A DNA stretch of 64,000 bases from CADCTP01 sp963849885 (GTDB lineage: Bacteria; Actinomycetota; Actinomycetes; Mycobacteriales; CADCTP01). The stretch is taken from the NCBI GenBank assembly GCA_963849885.1, contig CAWKIV010000013.1:186001-250000 (forward strand). The letters run 5' to 3'. A program made the position numbers and the translations under genes. Positions 37,631 through 46,422 of the stretch are shown here, piece by piece. How positions within the stretch are numbered: position 1 is the first letter of the stretch; the number at the start of each line of letters is the position of its first letter. Below the pieces are notes generated by a model. It made no database searches and was not told where the DNA came from. It saw only the letters and a list, made by a program, of their open reading frames with translations.

Positions 37631-38995
37631 TCAGCGGGCCAGGTGGACGAGCAGGTCCTGCCGGGTGAGCACGCCGGCCGGCTTGCCGTCGAGCAGCACC
37701 ACCGCCGCGTCCGCCTTCTCCAGCGCGGTCACCGCGGCGTCCACCGGCTCGCCGGCGCCGATCACCGGCAGCGGCGGGGACATGTGCCGCTCCAGCGGGT
37801 CGGCCAGCCGGGCCTGGCCGGTGAAGAGCAGGTCGAGCAGGTCCCGCTCCACCACCGAGCCGACCACCTCGGCGCTCATCACCGGCGGCTCGGCCTTGAC
37901 CACCGGCATCTGGGAGACGCTGTACTCCCGGAGGATGTCGATGGCCTCCCGCACCGTGTCCTGCGGGTGCACGTGCACCAGCTCGGGCAGCTGGCCGGTC
38001 TTGCGCCGCAGCACGTCGCCGACGGTGACGTGCGAGGACGTGCGGAGGAAGCCGTAGTCGGCCATCCAGTCGTCGTTGAAGATCTTCGACAGGTAGCCGC
38101 GGCCGCCGTCCGGCAGCAGCACCACGACCACGTCGTCGGCGGTGCCCCGCGCGGCCACCCGCAGCGCCGCCGCGACCGCCATCCCGCAGGAGCCGCCGAC
38201 CAGCAGGCCCTCCTCCCGGGCCAGCCGCCGGGTCAGCTCGAAGGAGTCCGCGTCGCTGATCGCCTCGATCTCGTCGCAGATCTCCCGGTTGTACGTGGTC
38301 GGCCAGAAGTCCTCGCCGACGCCCTCCACCAGGTACGGCCGGCCGGTGCCGCCCGAGTAGACCGAGCCCTCGGGGTCGGCGCCGACCACCCGCACCCGGC
38401 CGCCGGAGGCCTCCTTGAGGTAGCGGCCGGCGCCGCTGACCGTGCCGCCGGTGCCGAGCCCGGTGACGAAGTGGGTGACCCGACCGTCGGTCTGCCGCCA
38501 GATCTCCGGGCCGGTGGTCTCGTAGTGCGACTGCGGGTTGGCCGGGTTGGCGTACTGGTTGGGCTTCCAGGCGCCGTCGATCTCCCGGACCAGCCGGTCG
38601 GAGGTGTTGTAGTAGGAGTCCGGGTGCTCCGGCGGGACCACCGTCGGGCAGACCACGACCTCCGCCCCGTACGCCCGGAGCACGTTGATCTTGTCCCCGG
38701 AGACCTTGTCCGGGCAGACGAAGACGCACTTGTAGCCGCGCTTCTGCGCGACGATGGCCAGGCCCACCCCGGTGTTGCCGCTGGTGGGCTCGACGATGGT
38801 GCCGCCCGGGCGCAGCTCCCCGGACCGCTCGGCCGCCTCGATCATGCGCAGCGCGATCCGGTCCTTCACCGACCCGCCGGGGTTGAGGTACTCGACCTTG
38901 GCCAGCACCAGCGGCGCCAGCCCCTCGGTGACGGACGAGAGCTTGACCAGCGGCGTGTTGCCGATCAGCTCGACCAGCGACTCCGCGTACTCCAT
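37631..38995 (-). CDS. cbs: cystathionine beta-synthase with CBS domains
   Basis: A 454-residue PLP enzyme that condenses serine and homocysteine to cystathionine. The PLP lysine is K44 in NPGGSVKDR, the substrate loop is EPTSGNTGVGLA, and GTGGTVSG binds the cofactor phosphate. Two C-terminal CBS domains (about 325-450; VGDVLRRK, YSVSQMPVV, KADAAVVLLDGKPAGVLTRQDLL) give regulation, possibly by adenosyl ligands. With metB it forms a reverse trans-sulfuration route, as at Rv1077. The 268-bp gap downstream (37363-37630) shows no gene. Confidence 0.93.
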   Translation of the reverse strand: MEYAESLVELIGNTPLVKLSSVTEGLAPLVLAKVEYLNPGGSVKDRIALRMIEAAERSGELRPGGTIVEPTSGNTGVGLAIVAQKRGYKCVFVCPDKVSGDKINVLRAYGAEVVVCPTVVPPEHPDSYYNTSDRLVREIDGAWKPNQYANPANPQSHYETTGPEIWRQTDGRVTHFVTGLGTGGTVSGAGRYLKEASGGRVRVVGADPEGSVYSGGTGRPYLVEGVGEDFWPTTYNREICDEIEAISDADSFELTRRLAREEGLLVGGSCGMAVAAALRVAARGTADDVVVVLLPDGGRGYLSKIFNDDWMADYGFLRTSSHVTVGDVLRRKTGQLPELVHVHPQDTVREAIDILREYSVSQMPVVKAEPPVMSAEVVGSVVERDLLDLLFTGQARLADPLERHMSPPLPVIGAGEPVDAAVTALEKADAAVVLLDGKPAGVLTRQDLLVHLAR

Positions 38996-39015
38996 CGACA
39001 CAGGGTAGGGGACGC

Positions 39016-40377
39016 TCACACCCCCTCCAGCGGGGCTCCGGGCCGCCGGTAGACCGTCCAGGTCACGGCCAGGCAGACCAGGTAGAAGACGATGAACGCG
39101 AGGTACGCCGCGTCCCCGTCGCCGCGGGCCAGGAAGGACTGCCGGAAGGCCAGGTTGACCAGCACGCCGCCGAAGGCGCCGACCGCGCCGGCGATGCCGA
39201 TCAGCGCGCCGGACAGCCGCCGGGCGGCCCGCTCCGCCGCCACCGGGTCGGTGCCGGCCGCGGCCGCCCGCTGCGCCTTGGCCCGGAAGATCGCCGGGAT
39301 CATCTTGTACGTCGAGCCGTTGCCGACGCCGCTGAGCACGAACAGCGTGATGAAGCCGACCAGGAAGAGCGGCAGCGAGCCCTGCCGGGAGGCCAGCAGC
39401 ACGGTCAGCGCGCCGGCCGCCATCGCCGCGAACGTCCACAGCGTGACCCGGGCGCCGCCGAGCCGGTCGGCCAGCGCGCCGCCGACCGGGCGGATCAGCG
39501 AGCCGAGCAGCGGCCCGAGGAAGGTCAGGTACGCCGCGTCCACCGGGCTGGCGAAGTCGGCCCGGAACTGCACCTGCAGCACCTGGCCGAAGGCGAAGCC
39601 GAAGCCGATGAACGAGCCGAAGGTGCCGATGTAGAGGAACGACATGACCCAGGTGTGCGGGTCGCGGGTGGCGTCGCGCAGCGCGCGCTTGTCGTTCATC
39701 GCGTCGGCGAGGTTGTCCATGAACAGCGCGGCGCCGAGCGCGGCGAGGACCACCATCGGGATGTAGAAGGCGAGCACCAGCCGCGGGTGCGCGGCGCCGG
39801 CGGTGGCCAGCACGGCCAGGCCGACGAGCTGCACCGCGGCGACGCCGAGGTTGCCGCCGCCGGCGTTGAGCCCGAGCGCCCAGCCCTTCTGCCGCTGCGG
39901 GTAGAACGCGTTGATGTTGGCCATCGAGGAGGCGAAGTTGCCGCCGCCGACGCCGGCCAGCGTGGCCGCCGCGAGCAGCATGCCGTAGTCCACGCCCGGC
40001 TCCAGCACCAGCGCCGCCGCGATGCACGGGACGAGCAGCAGCAGCGCGCTCACCACGGTCCAGTTGCGGCCGCCGAACTTCGCCACCGCCAGCGTGTACG
40101 GGATGCGCAGCACCGAGCCGACCAGCGCCGGCAGCGCGGTGAGCAGGAACTTGCCGGCCGGGTCGACGCCATACTCCGGCCCGAGGAAGAGCACGAAGAC
40201 CGACCACAGCGTCCACACCGAGAAGCCGATGTGCTCGGACAGGATCGACCAGACCAGGTTGCGCCGGGCCACCGCGCGGCCGGTCGTCGCCCAGAAGACG
40301 GGGTCCTCCGGCCGCCAGTCGTCGATCCAGCCCCGCCGAGGGGTCCTGACCGGCTTCCGACTCGCGTCGATAGTCAC
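39016..40377 (-). CDS. narK: NarK-type nitrate/nitrite transporter
   Basis: A 453-residue major-facilitator protein with about twelve membrane helices. The nitrate-porter signatures are seen as AGVGGGNFASSMANINAFYP and GNGSTYKMIPAIF, and a conserved Arg lies in RIPYT near 95. It likely imports nitrate or exports nitrite. GTG at 40377 (MTIDASRK) is chosen because GGGAGG lies eight bases upstream. It is downstream of no nitrate reductase gene in this window. Confidence 0.9.
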   Translation of the reverse strand: MTIDASRKPVRTPRRGWIDDWRPEDPVFWATTGRAVARRNLVWSILSEHIGFSVWTLWSVFVLFLGPEYGVDPAGKFLLTALPALVGSVLRIPYTLAVAKFGGRNWTVVSALLLLVPCIAAALVLEPGVDYGMLLAAATLAGVGGGNFASSMANINAFYPQRQKGWALGLNAGGGNLGVAAVQLVGLAVLATAGAAHPRLVLAFYIPMVVLAALGAALFMDNLADAMNDKRALRDATRDPHTWVMSFLYIGTFGSFIGFGFAFGQVLQVQFRADFASPVDAAYLTFLGPLLGSLIRPVGGALADRLGGARVTLWTFAAMAAGALTVLLASRQGSLPLFLVGFITLFVLSGVGNGSTYKMIPAIFRAKAQRAAAAGTDPVAAERAARRLSGALIGIAGAVGAFGGVLVNLAFRQSFLARGDGDAAYLAFIVFYLVCLAVTWTVYRRPGAPLEGV

Positions 40378-40412
40378 CTTCCCCACCTCCCGGGTGGGAT
40401 GCTACAAGCGAT

Positions 40413-40427
40413 ACCGGACTGTCCGGT
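40413..40427. promoter_or_regulatory. dyad between narK and the MBL-fold gene
   Basis: ACCGGA-CTG-TCCGGT is a perfect 6-bp-arm dyad in the divergent gap, 36 bp from the narK start. Position suggests an operator for narK, the MBL gene, or both. No regulator gene is adjacent. Confidence 0.35.
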
Positions 40428-40497
40428 TCCTGTCGCAGTGACCCGGCGCGGCGGCGTGATCACCGGAGGGACTAACCTGCGGGCAGGAGGTGTGCGG

Positions 40498-41178
40498 GTG
40501 TCGGGACGGGCGGTGCCGCTGGCCGACGGCGTCTGGCGGATTCCCACCTCGGTCGGCGACTTCGTCAACGCGGTCGCCCTCCGGGACGCGGACGGGTCGG
40601 TGACGCTCGTCGACCCCGGGCTGCGCCTGTGGTTCGCGCGGCGCAAGCTGCGGGCCGGGCTGGCGTCGATCGGCGTGGCGCCGGCCGACGTGCGCCGCGT
40701 CGTGGTCACGCATGCCCACGTCGACCACGTGGGCGGGCTCGCCTCGCTGGTCGCCGACTCCGGCGCCGAGGTGCACGCGCACGAGCGCGAGGCGGTCTAC
40801 CTGCGGGACGGGCGGACCCCGCGGATGCAGCGCGGCAAGCCCGGCAGCTTCCCGCCGGTGACGGTGGCGGAGGAGTTCCTGGACGGGTCGCTGCTGCCGG
40901 GCGGGCTGCGGGTGCTGCACACCCCGGGGCACACCCCCGGCCACGTGTCGCTGCTGCACGAGCCGTCCGGGGTGCTGATCACCGGCGACGCGCTGTTCAA
41001 CGTGCGCGGCCTGCGCTACTGCCCGGGAATGCTGTGCACCGACCCGGCCCTCAACCGCAAGTCCGCCGACGTCCTGGGCGACCTCGACTTCGAGGTGGTC
41101 GCGTTCATGCACGGGCCGGAGATCCGGCAGGGCGCGCGCGAGGCGGTGCGCGCGTTCCTGCGCGGCCGCGAGCGGTGA
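40498..41178 (+). CDS. metallo-beta-lactamase-fold hydrolase
   Basis: A 226-residue MBL-fold protein. The metal motif THAHVDHVGG gives H72, H74, D76 and H77. Further ligands are in HTPGHTPGHVSLL and ITGDALFNV. Glyoxalase II-like or lactonase-like hydrolysis is probable; the substrate is unknown. GTG at 40498 follows AGGAGG with seven bases spacing. Its stop overlaps the GTG of the following GDSL hydrolase (GTGA), so they are co-expressed. Confidence 0.87.
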   Translation: MSGRAVPLADGVWRIPTSVGDFVNAVALRDADGSVTLVDPGLRLWFARRKLRAGLASIGVAPADVRRVVVTHAHVDHVGGLASLVADSGAEVHAHEREAVYLRDGRTPRMQRGKPGSFPPVTVAEEFLDGSLLPGGLRVLHTPGHTPGHVSLLHEPSGVLITGDALFNVRGLRYCPGMLCTDPALNRKSADVLGDLDFEVVAFMHGPEIRQGAREAVRAFLRGRER

Positions 41179-42182
41179 GCCGCGCGGCCCGGGCCCGGCG
41201 GATCGCCACCGCCGCGGCGTACGGGGGCGGTGGCCTCGGGCTGATGGCGGCGGCCGGCTGGGGGTTGCTGCTCGGCGAGGCCAAGCTGGCGCGCCGGTGG
41301 GTGGGCCCGCCGGCCGCCCGGCCGCCGGTCGGCGACGGGGTGTGGGGCGGCGGCGTCGGCCCGGAGCTGGTGCTGGGCGTGCTCGGCGACTCCAGCGCCG
41401 CCGGGCTCGGCGTGCACGACCTGCTGGAGACGCCCGGGGTGCTGCTCGCGTCCGGGCTGGCCGAGGTGGCCGACCGGCCGGTCCGGCTGGTCACCGCGGC
41501 CGTGGTCGGCGCCCGCTCCGAGCACCTGATGTCGCAGGTGGAGCAGGTCCGGGACCGGCACCCCGACATCGTCATGGTCATGATCGGGGCCAACGACGTG
41601 ACCTCCCGGACCCGGCCGTCCGAGGCGGTGGCGCACCTGGCCCGGGCGGTCCGGCGGCTGCGCGACAGCGGCACCGAGGTCGTCGTCTGCACCTGCCCGG
41701 ACCTCGGCACGGTCGAGCCGATCGCGCAGCCGCTGCGGCTGGTGGCCCGGATCTGGAGCCGGCAGATGGCGGCCGCGCAGACCATCGCGGTGGTCGAGGC
41801 CGGCGGCCGGACGGTGTCGCTGGGCGACGTGCTCGGGCCGGAGTTCGAGGCCCGGCCGAGTGAGCTGTTCTCCGCCGACCGGTTCCACCCGTCCGCGGCC
41901 GGCTACGCGGCGGCCGCGGCGGTGACGCTGCCGTCGGTGTGCGCCGCGCTCGGGCTGTGGCCGGAGGAGGCGGACGCGCAGGTGGACCGGCGGCTGTTCG
42001 CCCCGGACGGGGTGCGGCCGGTGGCCACCGCGGCGGCCCGCGCCGCCGGCCGACCCGGCACCGAGGTCACCGGTGTCCGGGTCGACGGGCGGGAGCGCGG
42101 GCCGTGGGGACGCTGGGCCTTCCTGCGCCGGCGCCGGCCCCGCGCCGTCGCCGAGCCCGCCGAGGTCCCCCACGCCAGCTGA
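41175..42182 (+). CDS. exported SGNH/GDSL hydrolase (Rv1075c-like)
   Basis: A 335-residue SGNH hydrolase with an N-terminal membrane anchor (residues 15-35). The catalytic block GVLGDSSAAGLG gives S73, block III is IGANDV, and the Asp/His dyad is in DRFHPSAAGY. It has a basic Arg-rich C-terminal tail (RWAFLRRRRPR). Rv1075c is the positional equivalent. Esterase or lipase action at the membrane surface is likely. It is coupled to the MBL gene by GTGA. Confidence 0.87.
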   Translation: MSRAARARRIATAAAYGGGGLGLMAAAGWGLLLGEAKLARRWVGPPAARPPVGDGVWGGGVGPELVLGVLGDSSAAGLGVHDLLETPGVLLASGLAEVADRPVRLVTAAVVGARSEHLMSQVEQVRDRHPDIVMVMIGANDVTSRTRPSEAVAHLARAVRRLRDSGTEVVVCTCPDLGTVEPIAQPLRLVARIWSRQMAAAQTIAVVEAGGRTVSLGDVLGPEFEARPSELFSADRFHPSAAGYAAAAAVTLPSVCAALGLWPEEADAQVDRRLFAPDGVRPVATAAARAAGRPGTEVTGVRVDGRERGPWGRWAFLRRRRPRAVAEPAEVPHAS

Positions 42183-42187
42183 GACCC

Positions 42188-42739
42188 CTACCGCCGGACG
42201 GCGGAGACGTCCAGCTCGAGCTTGACCTTGTCGCCGACCAGGATGCCGCCGCCCTCGATGGCGACGTTCCAGGTCAGGCCCCAGTCCTTGCGGTTGATCG
42301 TGGTGCGGCCCTCGAACCCGGCCCGCTGGTTGCCGAACGGGTCCGGCGAGGAGCCCTGGAAGTCGAGCTCCAGGGTGACCGGGCGGGTCTGGTCCCGGAC
42401 GGTCAGCTCGCCGTACAGCTTGTAGGTGTCGGAGTCCACGACCTCGGCGCGGGTGCTCCGGAAGACCAGCTCCGGGTACTTCTCCACGTCCAGGAAGTCG
42501 GCGCTCTTCAGGTGCCCGTCACGCTGCTCGTTGCCGGTGGTCAGGCTGGCCGTGTCGACGCGCACCTCGGCGGTCGACCTGGTCGGGTCGACCTGGTCGA
42601 TGTGGATCTCGCCGGAGAACACGCCGAAGTTGCCCCGCACCGTCGCGACCATCGCGTGCCGGGCGGCGAAGCCGAGCCGGGTGTGCGCCGGGTCCAGGTC
42701 CCACGTGCCCGTCAGGTCGAGCGTGGTCGCTGCCGTCAT
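42188..42739 (-). CDS. YceI-family protein
   Basis: A 183-residue lipocalin-like YceI protein. WDLDPAHTRLGFAARHAMVATVRGNFG opens the barrel, and KDWGLTWNVAIEGGGILVGDKVKLELDV closes it. Members bind isoprenoid-type lipids; no signal peptide is present, so it is probably cytoplasmic. Two adjacent ATGs exist; the second (42739) has the better spacing (six) from GGAGG. It sits between two paralogous GDSL hydrolases, convergent with the first and divergent from the second. Confidence 0.88.
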   Translation of the reverse strand: MTAATTLDLTGTWDLDPAHTRLGFAARHAMVATVRGNFGVFSGEIHIDQVDPTRSTAEVRVDTASLTTGNEQRDGHLKSADFLDVEKYPELVFRSTRAEVVDSDTYKLYGELTVRDQTRPVTLELDFQGSSPDPFGNQRAGFEGRTTINRKDWGLTWNVAIEGGGILVGDKVKLELDVSAVRR

Positions 42740-42905
42740 CATCTGCCTCCGTTGTGGTCGGGGGCGCGGTCCGCGTCCCGTCCAGATCTTTGCACTTTCA
42801 AGTAACGATGCCGACAACCAGGTCGGTCGGCCGGGCATTCCCGGTCCGGCAGATCGTCCGTCCGGTGGACGGGTCGGTCCGGCCGCCGGGACGTAACCTG
42901 AGGGC

Positions 42906-43676
42906 GTGGACCCCGCTCGGCTGACCCGAGGTGCGCTGGGCGGCGCGCTCGCCGCCGCCGGCGCCGGCGCCGGCGTGCTGGCCGCCGAGGTCTGGGCCGC
43001 GGCCCGCCGGCGGTACGCGCCGGCCGGCTCCGCTCCCCCGGTGGAGGGGGAGTACGGCGACCCCGGGGCCGAGCGGCTCCGGCTGGTGCTGCTCGGCGAC
43101 TCCACCGGAGCCGGCGTCGGGGTGACCCGGACCGAGGAGACGGTCGGCGGCGTGCTGGCCCGCCGGCTCGCCGGACCGGCCCGCCGGGTCCGGCTGGCCG
43201 GCGCCGCGATCGCCGGCTCCGGCACCGGCGACCTCGGCCCCCAGGTGTCCCGGGCCCTGCTGGGCCGCCCGGACGTCGCCGTGCTGCTGGTCGGCACCAC
43301 CGACGCCACCTCCGGCACGCCGCTGCCGGCGGTGCGGAACAACCTCACCGACGCCGTGCGGCGACTGCGCGGCGGCGGCGCCGCGGTGGTGGTCGGCACC
43401 TGCCCGGACCTCGGCGCCAGCCGGGTCTTCGCCCAGCCGCTGCGCTCCGTGGTGGCCTGGCGCGGCCGGCGGGTCGCCGCCGTCTCCGCGGAGGCCACCC
43501 GGGCCGCCGGCGGCGTCGCGGTCGACCTGGCCGAGCAGGTCGGCCCGGTCTTCCGGGCCGACCGGGCGGCGTACTGCGAGGACGGCTTCCACCCCAGCGC
43601 GGACGGCTACCGGCTGATCGCCGAGGCGCTGCTGCCGACGGTCGACGAGGCCGCGACCGAGCGCATCACCCGCTGA
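42906..43676 (+). CDS. exported SGNH/GDSL hydrolase, second paralogue
   Basis: A 256-residue SGNH hydrolase similar to the one at 41175-42182. An N-terminal hydrophobic segment (10-28) acts as anchor or signal. Catalytic Ser 66 is in LLGDSTGAGVG; the canonical Asn of block III is replaced (LVGTTDATSG where GANDV would be), and the dyad is DGFHPSADGY. The lost Asn may alter activity. The start is GTG at 42906. Confidence 0.84.
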   Translation: MDPARLTRGALGGALAAAGAGAGVLAAEVWAAARRRYAPAGSAPPVEGEYGDPGAERLRLVLLGDSTGAGVGVTRTEETVGGVLARRLAGPARRVRLAGAAIAGSGTGDLGPQVSRALLGRPDVAVLLVGTTDATSGTPLPAVRNNLTDAVRRLRGGGAAVVVGTCPDLGASRVFAQPLRSVVAWRGRRVAAVSAEATRAAGGVAVDLAEQVGPVFRADRAAYCEDGFHPSADGYRLIAEALLPTVDEAATERITR

Positions 43677-43683
43677 CCGCCCC

Positions 43684-43810
43684 GCGCCTGGGGCGCCCTG
43701 CGATGCTCACTCCCCCGTCGCCTCACGATGCCCACGGTTCGGCTCCGGGCTCGCTCCGCTCCTCGGGCGCCTGGGGCGCCCTGCGATGCTCACTCCCCCG
43801 TCGCCTCACG
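43684..43810. repeat. 44-bp direct repeat upstream of the thiolase gene
   Basis: Two identical 44-bp blocks start at 43684 and 43767 (GCGCCTGGGGCGCCCTGCGA...), 83 bp apart. They fill the gap between the second GDSL hydrolase and the thiolase. Each begins with the small palindrome GGCGCC. A recent tandem duplication with spacer is the simplest explanation. The right copy ends about 40 bp before the thiolase start and might affect its promoter. Confidence 0.7.
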
Positions 43811-43850
43811 TACTCTCGGGTAACTTCGCCCCGCTGACCAGGGAGTCGCC

Positions 43851-45068
43851 GTGCCCGAGGCCGTGATCGTCGCCACCGCCCGCTCCCCCATCGGCCGCGC
43901 CGGCAAGGGGACCATGACCCAGCTGCGGCCGGACGACCTGGCCGCGACGATCGTGCAAGCCGCGCTGGACAAGGTGCCCCAGCTGGACCCGGCGTCCATC
44001 GAGGACCTGCTGCTCGGCTGCGGCCTGCCCGGCGGCGAGCAGGGCTTCAACCTGGGCCGGGTGGTGTCGATCCTGCTCGGCCACGACCAGCTGCCCGGGA
44101 CCACGGTGACCCGCTACTGCGCCTCGTCGCTGCAGACCACCCGGATGGCCTTCCACGCGATCAAGGCCGGCGAGGGCGACGTCTTCGTCAGCGCCGGGGT
44201 CGAGTGCGTCAGCCGCTTCGCCAAGGGCAACTCCGACGCCTGGCCGGACACCCGCAACCCGGTCTTCACCGACGCCTGGGAGCGGACCGAGACGGCCGCC
44301 CAGGGCGGCGTCGAGTGGCACGACCCGCGGGCGGACGGGCAGGTCCCGGACATCTACGCCGCGATGGGCCAGACCGCGGAAAACCTGGCCCAGGTCAAGG
44401 GCATCACCCGGGAGGACATGGACGCCTTCGGCGTCCGCTCCCAGAACCTGGCCGAGAAGGCGCTCGCCGACGGCTTCTGGCAGCGGGAGATCACCCCGGT
44501 CACCACCCCGGACGGCACCGTGGTGGCGAAGGACGACGGCCCGCGGCCGGGGGTCACGATGGAGGGCGTGGCCGGGCTCAAGCCGGTCTTCCGCCCGGAC
44601 GGGCGGATCACCGCCGGCAACTGCTGCCCGCTCAACGACGGGGCGGCCGCGGTCGTGGTCATGTCCGACACCCGCGCCCGCGAGCTGGGCATCACCCCGC
44701 TGGCCCGGATCGTGTCCACCGGCCTGTCCGCGCTGTCCCCGGAGATCATGGGCCTGGGGCCGGTGGAGTCGTCCCGGCGGGCGCTGGCCAAGGCCGGCCT
44801 GACCATCGACGACATCGACCTGGTCGAGATCAACGAGGCGTTCGCGGCCCAGGTGATCCCGTCGTACCGGGACCTCGGCATCGACGAGGACAAGCTCAAC
44901 GTCAACGGCGGCGCGATCGCGGTCGGCCACCCGTTCGGCATGACCGGGGCGCGGATCACCGGCACCCTGATCAACTCGCTGCAGTGGCACGACAAGACGC
45001 TCGGCCTGGAGACCCTGTGCGTCGGCGGCGGCCAGGGCATGGCCATGGTCCTCGAGCGCCTCTCCTGA
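43851..45068 (+). CDS. fadA: acetyl-CoA C-acyltransferase (thiolase, FadA3-like)
   Basis: A 405-residue thiolase. The nucleophile is C90 in VTRYCASSLQT, the base His lies in AVGHPFGMTGAR, and the second cysteine is C390 in CVGGGQGMAM. It either cleaves 3-ketoacyl-CoA in beta-oxidation or condenses acetyl-CoA. The order GDSL hydrolase then thiolase matches Rv1075c-Rv1074c. GTG start at 43851. Confidence 0.94.
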   Translation: MPEAVIVATARSPIGRAGKGTMTQLRPDDLAATIVQAALDKVPQLDPASIEDLLLGCGLPGGEQGFNLGRVVSILLGHDQLPGTTVTRYCASSLQTTRMAFHAIKAGEGDVFVSAGVECVSRFAKGNSDAWPDTRNPVFTDAWERTETAAQGGVEWHDPRADGQVPDIYAAMGQTAENLAQVKGITREDMDAFGVRSQNLAEKALADGFWQREITPVTTPDGTVVAKDDGPRPGVTMEGVAGLKPVFRPDGRITAGNCCPLNDGAAAVVVMSDTRARELGITPLARIVSTGLSALSPEIMGLGPVESSRRALAKAGLTIDDIDLVEINEAFAAQVIPSYRDLGIDEDKLNVNGGAIAVGHPFGMTGARITGTLINSLQWHDKTLGLETLCVGGGQGMAMVLERLS

Positions 45069-45125
45069 GCACACCCCCACCCGACTGCAGCGAGGCATAG
45101 CTGCTCAGCCGGCGCGGCGGACTGC

Positions 45126-45449
45126 TCAGCGGCCGAGGAGGGTCTGGCGGAGTGCGGCCAGCTCGGCGGTGAGCGCGGCGGTGGCGGTCGGGTCGCCGCT
45201 GCGCAGCACGTCGTCCACCACCACGGCCAGCTGGTCGGCCAGCACGATGTCGGCCAGCCGCGGCACCGCCCGGCGCGGCTCACCCTCGGCGGCGGCGGCC
45301 AGGTCGGCGATCCGCTGCACCGCGGCCGCCGCCGTCTCGGCCCGGGTCGGCGCGCCGACCCCACCGCGGCCGGAGCGCCGGCCCGGCGTGGCCCCGCCGG
45401 CGGCGGGGACGGTCCAGCTCGCGGCGGTCCACCGGCGCAGCCGGCGCAC
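45126..45449 (-). CDS. small hypothetical protein, N-terminus uncertain
   Basis: A helical protein of at least 107 residues ending ...VPRLADIVLADQLAVVVDDVLRSGD and ALRQTLLGR. The frame is open further upstream with plausible sequence (PPDELRRAADDLVRRLRRW), but no start codon is seen between the terminator hairpin (45500-45529) and GTG 45449. Similar short proteins sit near Bax1-I in actinomycetes, as I recall. It follows the Bax1-I gene on the same strand, beyond the hairpin. Function unknown. Confidence 0.5.
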   Translation of the reverse strand: MRRLRRWTAASWTVPAAGGATPGRRSGRGGVGAPTRAETAAAAVQRIADLAAAAEGEPRRAVPRLADIVLADQLAVVVDDVLRSGDPTATAALTAELAALRQTLLGR

Positions 45450-45499
45450 CAGATCGTCCGCGGCCCGCCGCAGCTCGTCCGGCGGGGCGGGAAGACGAA

Positions 45500-45529
45500 C
45501 GACCCCACCCGGGTCACCGGGTGGGGTCG
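45500..45529 (-). terminator. 12-bp perfect hairpin after the Bax1-I gene
   Basis: CGACCCCACCCG pairs with CGGGTGGGGTCG around a six-base loop, 21 bases past the Bax1-I stop on the minus strand. No U-tract follows, as is common in high-GC actinomycetes. It likely ends the Bax1-I transcript. Confidence 0.65.
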
Positions 45530-45550
45530 CGTCGTCGGGCAGGCGGATGC

Positions 45551-46330
45551 CTAGTCCCTGAAGTAGCTCAGCAGCCGGAGGATCTCCAGGTAGAGCCAGA
45601 CCAGGGTGACCGTGAGGCCGAAGGCCGCATACCACGCGAAGCGCTCCGGCGCGCCCTGCTTGATGCCCCTGTCGATCATGTCGAAGTCGAGCAGGAAGGT
45701 GAACGCGGCGACGCCGATGCAGACCAGGCTGAACAGGATCGCCAGCGGGCCGCCGTCCCGCAGCCCCAGGCCGCCCTCGGTGAAGAAGGCGGCGACGAGG
45801 TTGACCAGCATGAGCACGACCACGCCGATCAGCGCGCCGAGCAGCCAGCGGGTGAACCGCGGGGTGACCCGGATCGCACCGGTCTTGTAGACGAACAGCA
45901 TGCCCGCGAACACGCCGACGGTGCCGATCACGGCCTGGATCGCGATGCCCGGGTAGGCGTCGTTGAAGACCCGGCTGATCGCGCCGAGGAAGACGCCCTC
46001 GGCCGCCGCGTACGACAGGATCAGCGCCGGGTTGGTGCTCTGCTTGAAGCTGATCACCAGCGCCAGCACGAAGCCGACCAGCGCACCGACGATCGCGAGC
46101 CCGCCCAGGTCGAAGATCCAGGCGGCGGCGGCGGTGAGGAAGACCACGCCGAGCGTGAAGGCCGTCTTCGTGACGACGTCGTCCAGCGTCATGAAGCGGG
46201 CGGGCGGCGCGTACGCCGGCCGGTTGTACATGTCCTGCAGGTCACTGGCGGCGGGCGCGGGCGCGTTCCAGCTCGCGTGCTGCTGGCCCTGCCCGAACCC
46301 CCGACCGAGAACGGGGTTGTTGCTGTTCAC
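45551..46330 (-). CDS. Bax1-I/YccA-like membrane protein
   Basis: A 259-residue Bax inhibitor-1-like protein with seven hydrophobic helices after a 50-residue soluble start (MNSNNPVLGRGFGQGQQ). Family marks include RFMTLDDVVTKTAFTLGVVFL, SYAAAEGVFLGAISRVF, and LDFDMIDRGIKQGAPERFAWYAAFGLTVTLVWLYLEILRLL. The start is GTG with GAGGAG six bases upstream. Probable role in membrane ion or protein homeostasis; not established in Actinobacteria. Confidence 0.9.
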   Translation of the reverse strand: MNSNNPVLGRGFGQGQQHASWNAPAPAASDLQDMYNRPAYAPPARFMTLDDVVTKTAFTLGVVFLTAAAAWIFDLGGLAIVGALVGFVLALVISFKQSTNPALILSYAAAEGVFLGAISRVFNDAYPGIAIQAVIGTVGVFAGMLFVYKTGAIRVTPRFTRWLLGALIGVVVLMLVNLVAAFFTEGGLGLRDGGPLAILFSLVCIGVAAFTFLLDFDMIDRGIKQGAPERFAWYAAFGLTVTLVWLYLEILRLLSYFRD

Positions 46331-46422
46331 GAGTCACTCCTCAAAGTGGCGCGCCCACGGTGACGGATCCAGCCCGTCGCCACCGTAACGGTCCGCGCGG
46401 CGGTGCGGTTCCCGCGTCCGGA

